Source: UMGS1279 sp045577495 (GTDB lineage: Bacteria > Bacillota > Clostridia > Oscillospirales > Acutalibacteraceae). From it: a stretch of 31,597 nucleotides of DNA. Below the pieces are notes generated by a model. It made no database searches and had not been told where the DNA came from. It worked only from the letters and a program-made list of their open reading frames with translations. The translations under genes were made by a program, and so were the position numbers. The stretch is taken from the NCBI GenBank assembly GCA_045577495.1, contig JAZNIK010000019.1:1-31597 (forward strand), written 5' to 3'. Positions 30,701-31,597 of the stretch are shown here, piece after piece; positions within the stretch are counted from its first letter, which is position 1, and each line of letters begins with the position of its first letter.

Positions 30701-31405
30701 TTATTCAACAATTGTTCCGTTATGCTCACCAACAACGGCTTTTGTGATGTTATCAGGATTATCGAGATTAAACACCAAAATTTTAATTCCGTTATCCATA
30801 CAAAGTGAAGCGGCAGTGCTATCCATAACGTGAAGCCCCTTGCTAAGCACATCAAGATATGAAAGTCTATCATATTTAACTGCATCGGGATTCTTTTTGG
30901 GGTCGCTATCATAAACGCCATCAACATTTGTTGCCTTGAAGATAACGTCTGCATCAATTTCTGCTGCTCTAAGTGCCGCGCCTGTATCGGTAGAAAAGAA
31001 GGGATTACCTGTGCCGCAACCGAAAATAACAATTCTTCCCTTTTGCATATGGCGAACCGCTTTATTTCTGATATACGGCTCTGCAATTTTTATCATTTCG
31101 ATACCTGTTTGAACTCTAACAACCGCGCCAAGCTGTTCCAAAGCATCTGCCAAAGCCAAAGAATTGATAACCGTAGCAAGCATACCCATATGGTCGGCTC
31201 TTGTGCGGTCCATCTTGCCGCTTGAACGACCACGCCAGAAGTTACCGCCACCAACAACTATAGCAATTTCAACACCTAAATCATAGGTTGCTTTAATGCT
31301 TTCGCATATTTCTAACACCTTATCAAAATCAAGACCATAGCCCTTTTCACCGGCAAGTGCCTCGCCGCTAAGTTTTATTAAAACTCTTTTATAAATCGGT
31401 TGCAT
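30701..31405 (-). CDS. pyrH: UMP kinase
   Basis: PyrH phosphorylates UMP to UDP and belongs to the amino acid kinase fold, unlike eukaryotic UMP kinases. The 234-residue protein begins MQPIYKRVLIKLSGEALAGE, with IAIVVGGGNFWRGRSSGKMD, TRADHMGMLATVINSLALAD, GCGTGNPFFSTDTGAALRA, and FKATNVDGVYDSDPKKNPDA. Open reading frame continues upstream to 31477, through the promoter, but the ATG at 31403-31405 has AAGGGGAC at proper spacing and gives the family N-terminus. It is the first gene of the operon. Confidence 0.97.
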   Translation of the reverse strand: MQPIYKRVLIKLSGEALAGEKGYGLDFDKVLEICESIKATYDLGVEIAIVVGGGNFWRGRSSGKMDRTRADHMGMLATVINSLALADALEQLGAVVRVQTGIEMIKIAEPYIRNKAVRHMQKGRIVIFGCGTGNPFFSTDTGAALRAAEIDADVIFKATNVDGVYDSDPKKNPDAVKYDRLSYLDVLSKGLHVMDSTAASLCMDNGIKILVFNLDNPDNITKAVVGEHNGTIVE

Positions 31406-31442
31406 ATTAAGTCCCCTTTTCAGAGCAATTTCATTTAATATT

Positions 31443-31471
31443 ATTTTACAACAAATAGCCTTTAAAGTCAA
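31443..31471 (-). promoter_or_regulatory. Sigma-A promoter of the pyrH operon
   Basis: On the minus strand TTGACT (31466-31471), exactly 17 bases, TAAAAT (31443-31448). The predicted start leaves a leader of about 30 bases before the pyrH ATG. No other comparably strong promoter was seen in the nine-gene operon. Confidence 0.85.
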
Positions 31472-31548
31472 TCGCAATTTACATAATAATGGAATGAATT
31501 TTTTAGGTAGTATATTTATTTATGGAGAAACCTATTAACCTATTTTTA

Positions 31549-31587
31549 CGGGATGTTGAAGGTGCCATCCCCTACAAGTTAATTGCA
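31549..31587. repeat. Dispersed repeat, copy B
   Basis: It matches copy A (18449-18487) at 31 of 39 positions with the same 18-base end. In this copy GGGATG and CATCCC can pair as a short stem. The element may continue past the right edge of the window. Confidence 0.75.
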
Positions 31588-31597
31588 TAAAATTAGC

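Overview
The window looks like chromosomal core DNA from a low-GC, endospore-forming member of the Clostridia. A gut Oscillospiraceae/Ruminococcaceae-like relative is likely. The evidence is a 5' fragment of spoIVA at the left edge, a Gram-positive PolC-type polymerase, a dgt-dnaG-rpoD macromolecular-synthesis cluster, strong A+T-rich sigma-A promoters with GGAGG-type ribosome sites, and a secreted LRR_5/BspA-like protein. The lineage is inferred from gene content, not from a marker search.

Layout, left to right. Position 1-100 (-) is the start of spoIVA. Position 207-5286 (-) is one tight operon read glyQS > folE > folP > membrane protein > folB > folK > NusG-II protein > Gx-family membrane protein, with a promoter at 5345-5373 and a terminator at 163-196. 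A MATE exporter (5509-6888, +) diverges from it. Position 6949-12039 (-) holds two ABC half-exporters with zinc ribbons flanking a DUF1854 protein; a small XRE regulator (12238-12480, +) diverges across a spacer with a palindrome and direct repeats. Position 12555-17643 (-) runs dgt > dnaG > rpoD > Rrf2 regulator > TSCPD protein > unknown 189-residue protein. A YigZ/IMPACT gene (17723-18343, -) precedes them with its own promoter. A 341-base spacer (18344-18684) carries a dispersed repeat, a large fold-back element and a terminator. Then comes the secreted LRR protein (18685-20376, -), whose upstream spacer contains a promoter, a 170-base rod-like fold-back and an intrinsic terminator. Position 20760-31405 (-) is a large operon read pyrH > frr > uppS > cdsA > dxr > rseP > ispG > polC > GNAT acetyltransferase. 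A second copy of the dispersed repeat lies at its upstream edge.

Together these cover folate synthesis, glycine charging, replication and transcription (primase, replicative polymerase, housekeeping sigma), dNTP control, translation recycling, UMP synthesis, the non-mevalonate isoprenoid pathway, and undecaprenyl/phospholipid precursor supply.

The observations most worth a second look are four. (1) The rod-like transcript at about 20393-20617 resembles a 6S-type RNA in architecture but also has hallmarks of a fold-back insertion. (2) PolC lacks the 3'-5' exonuclease domain normally embedded in its PHP domain. (3) The twin ABC exporter/DUF1854 cassette carries unusual N-terminal domains. (4) The divergent regulator has an apparent CTG start and candidate operators. 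No tRNA, rRNA, CRISPR array or complete insertion sequence was seen.
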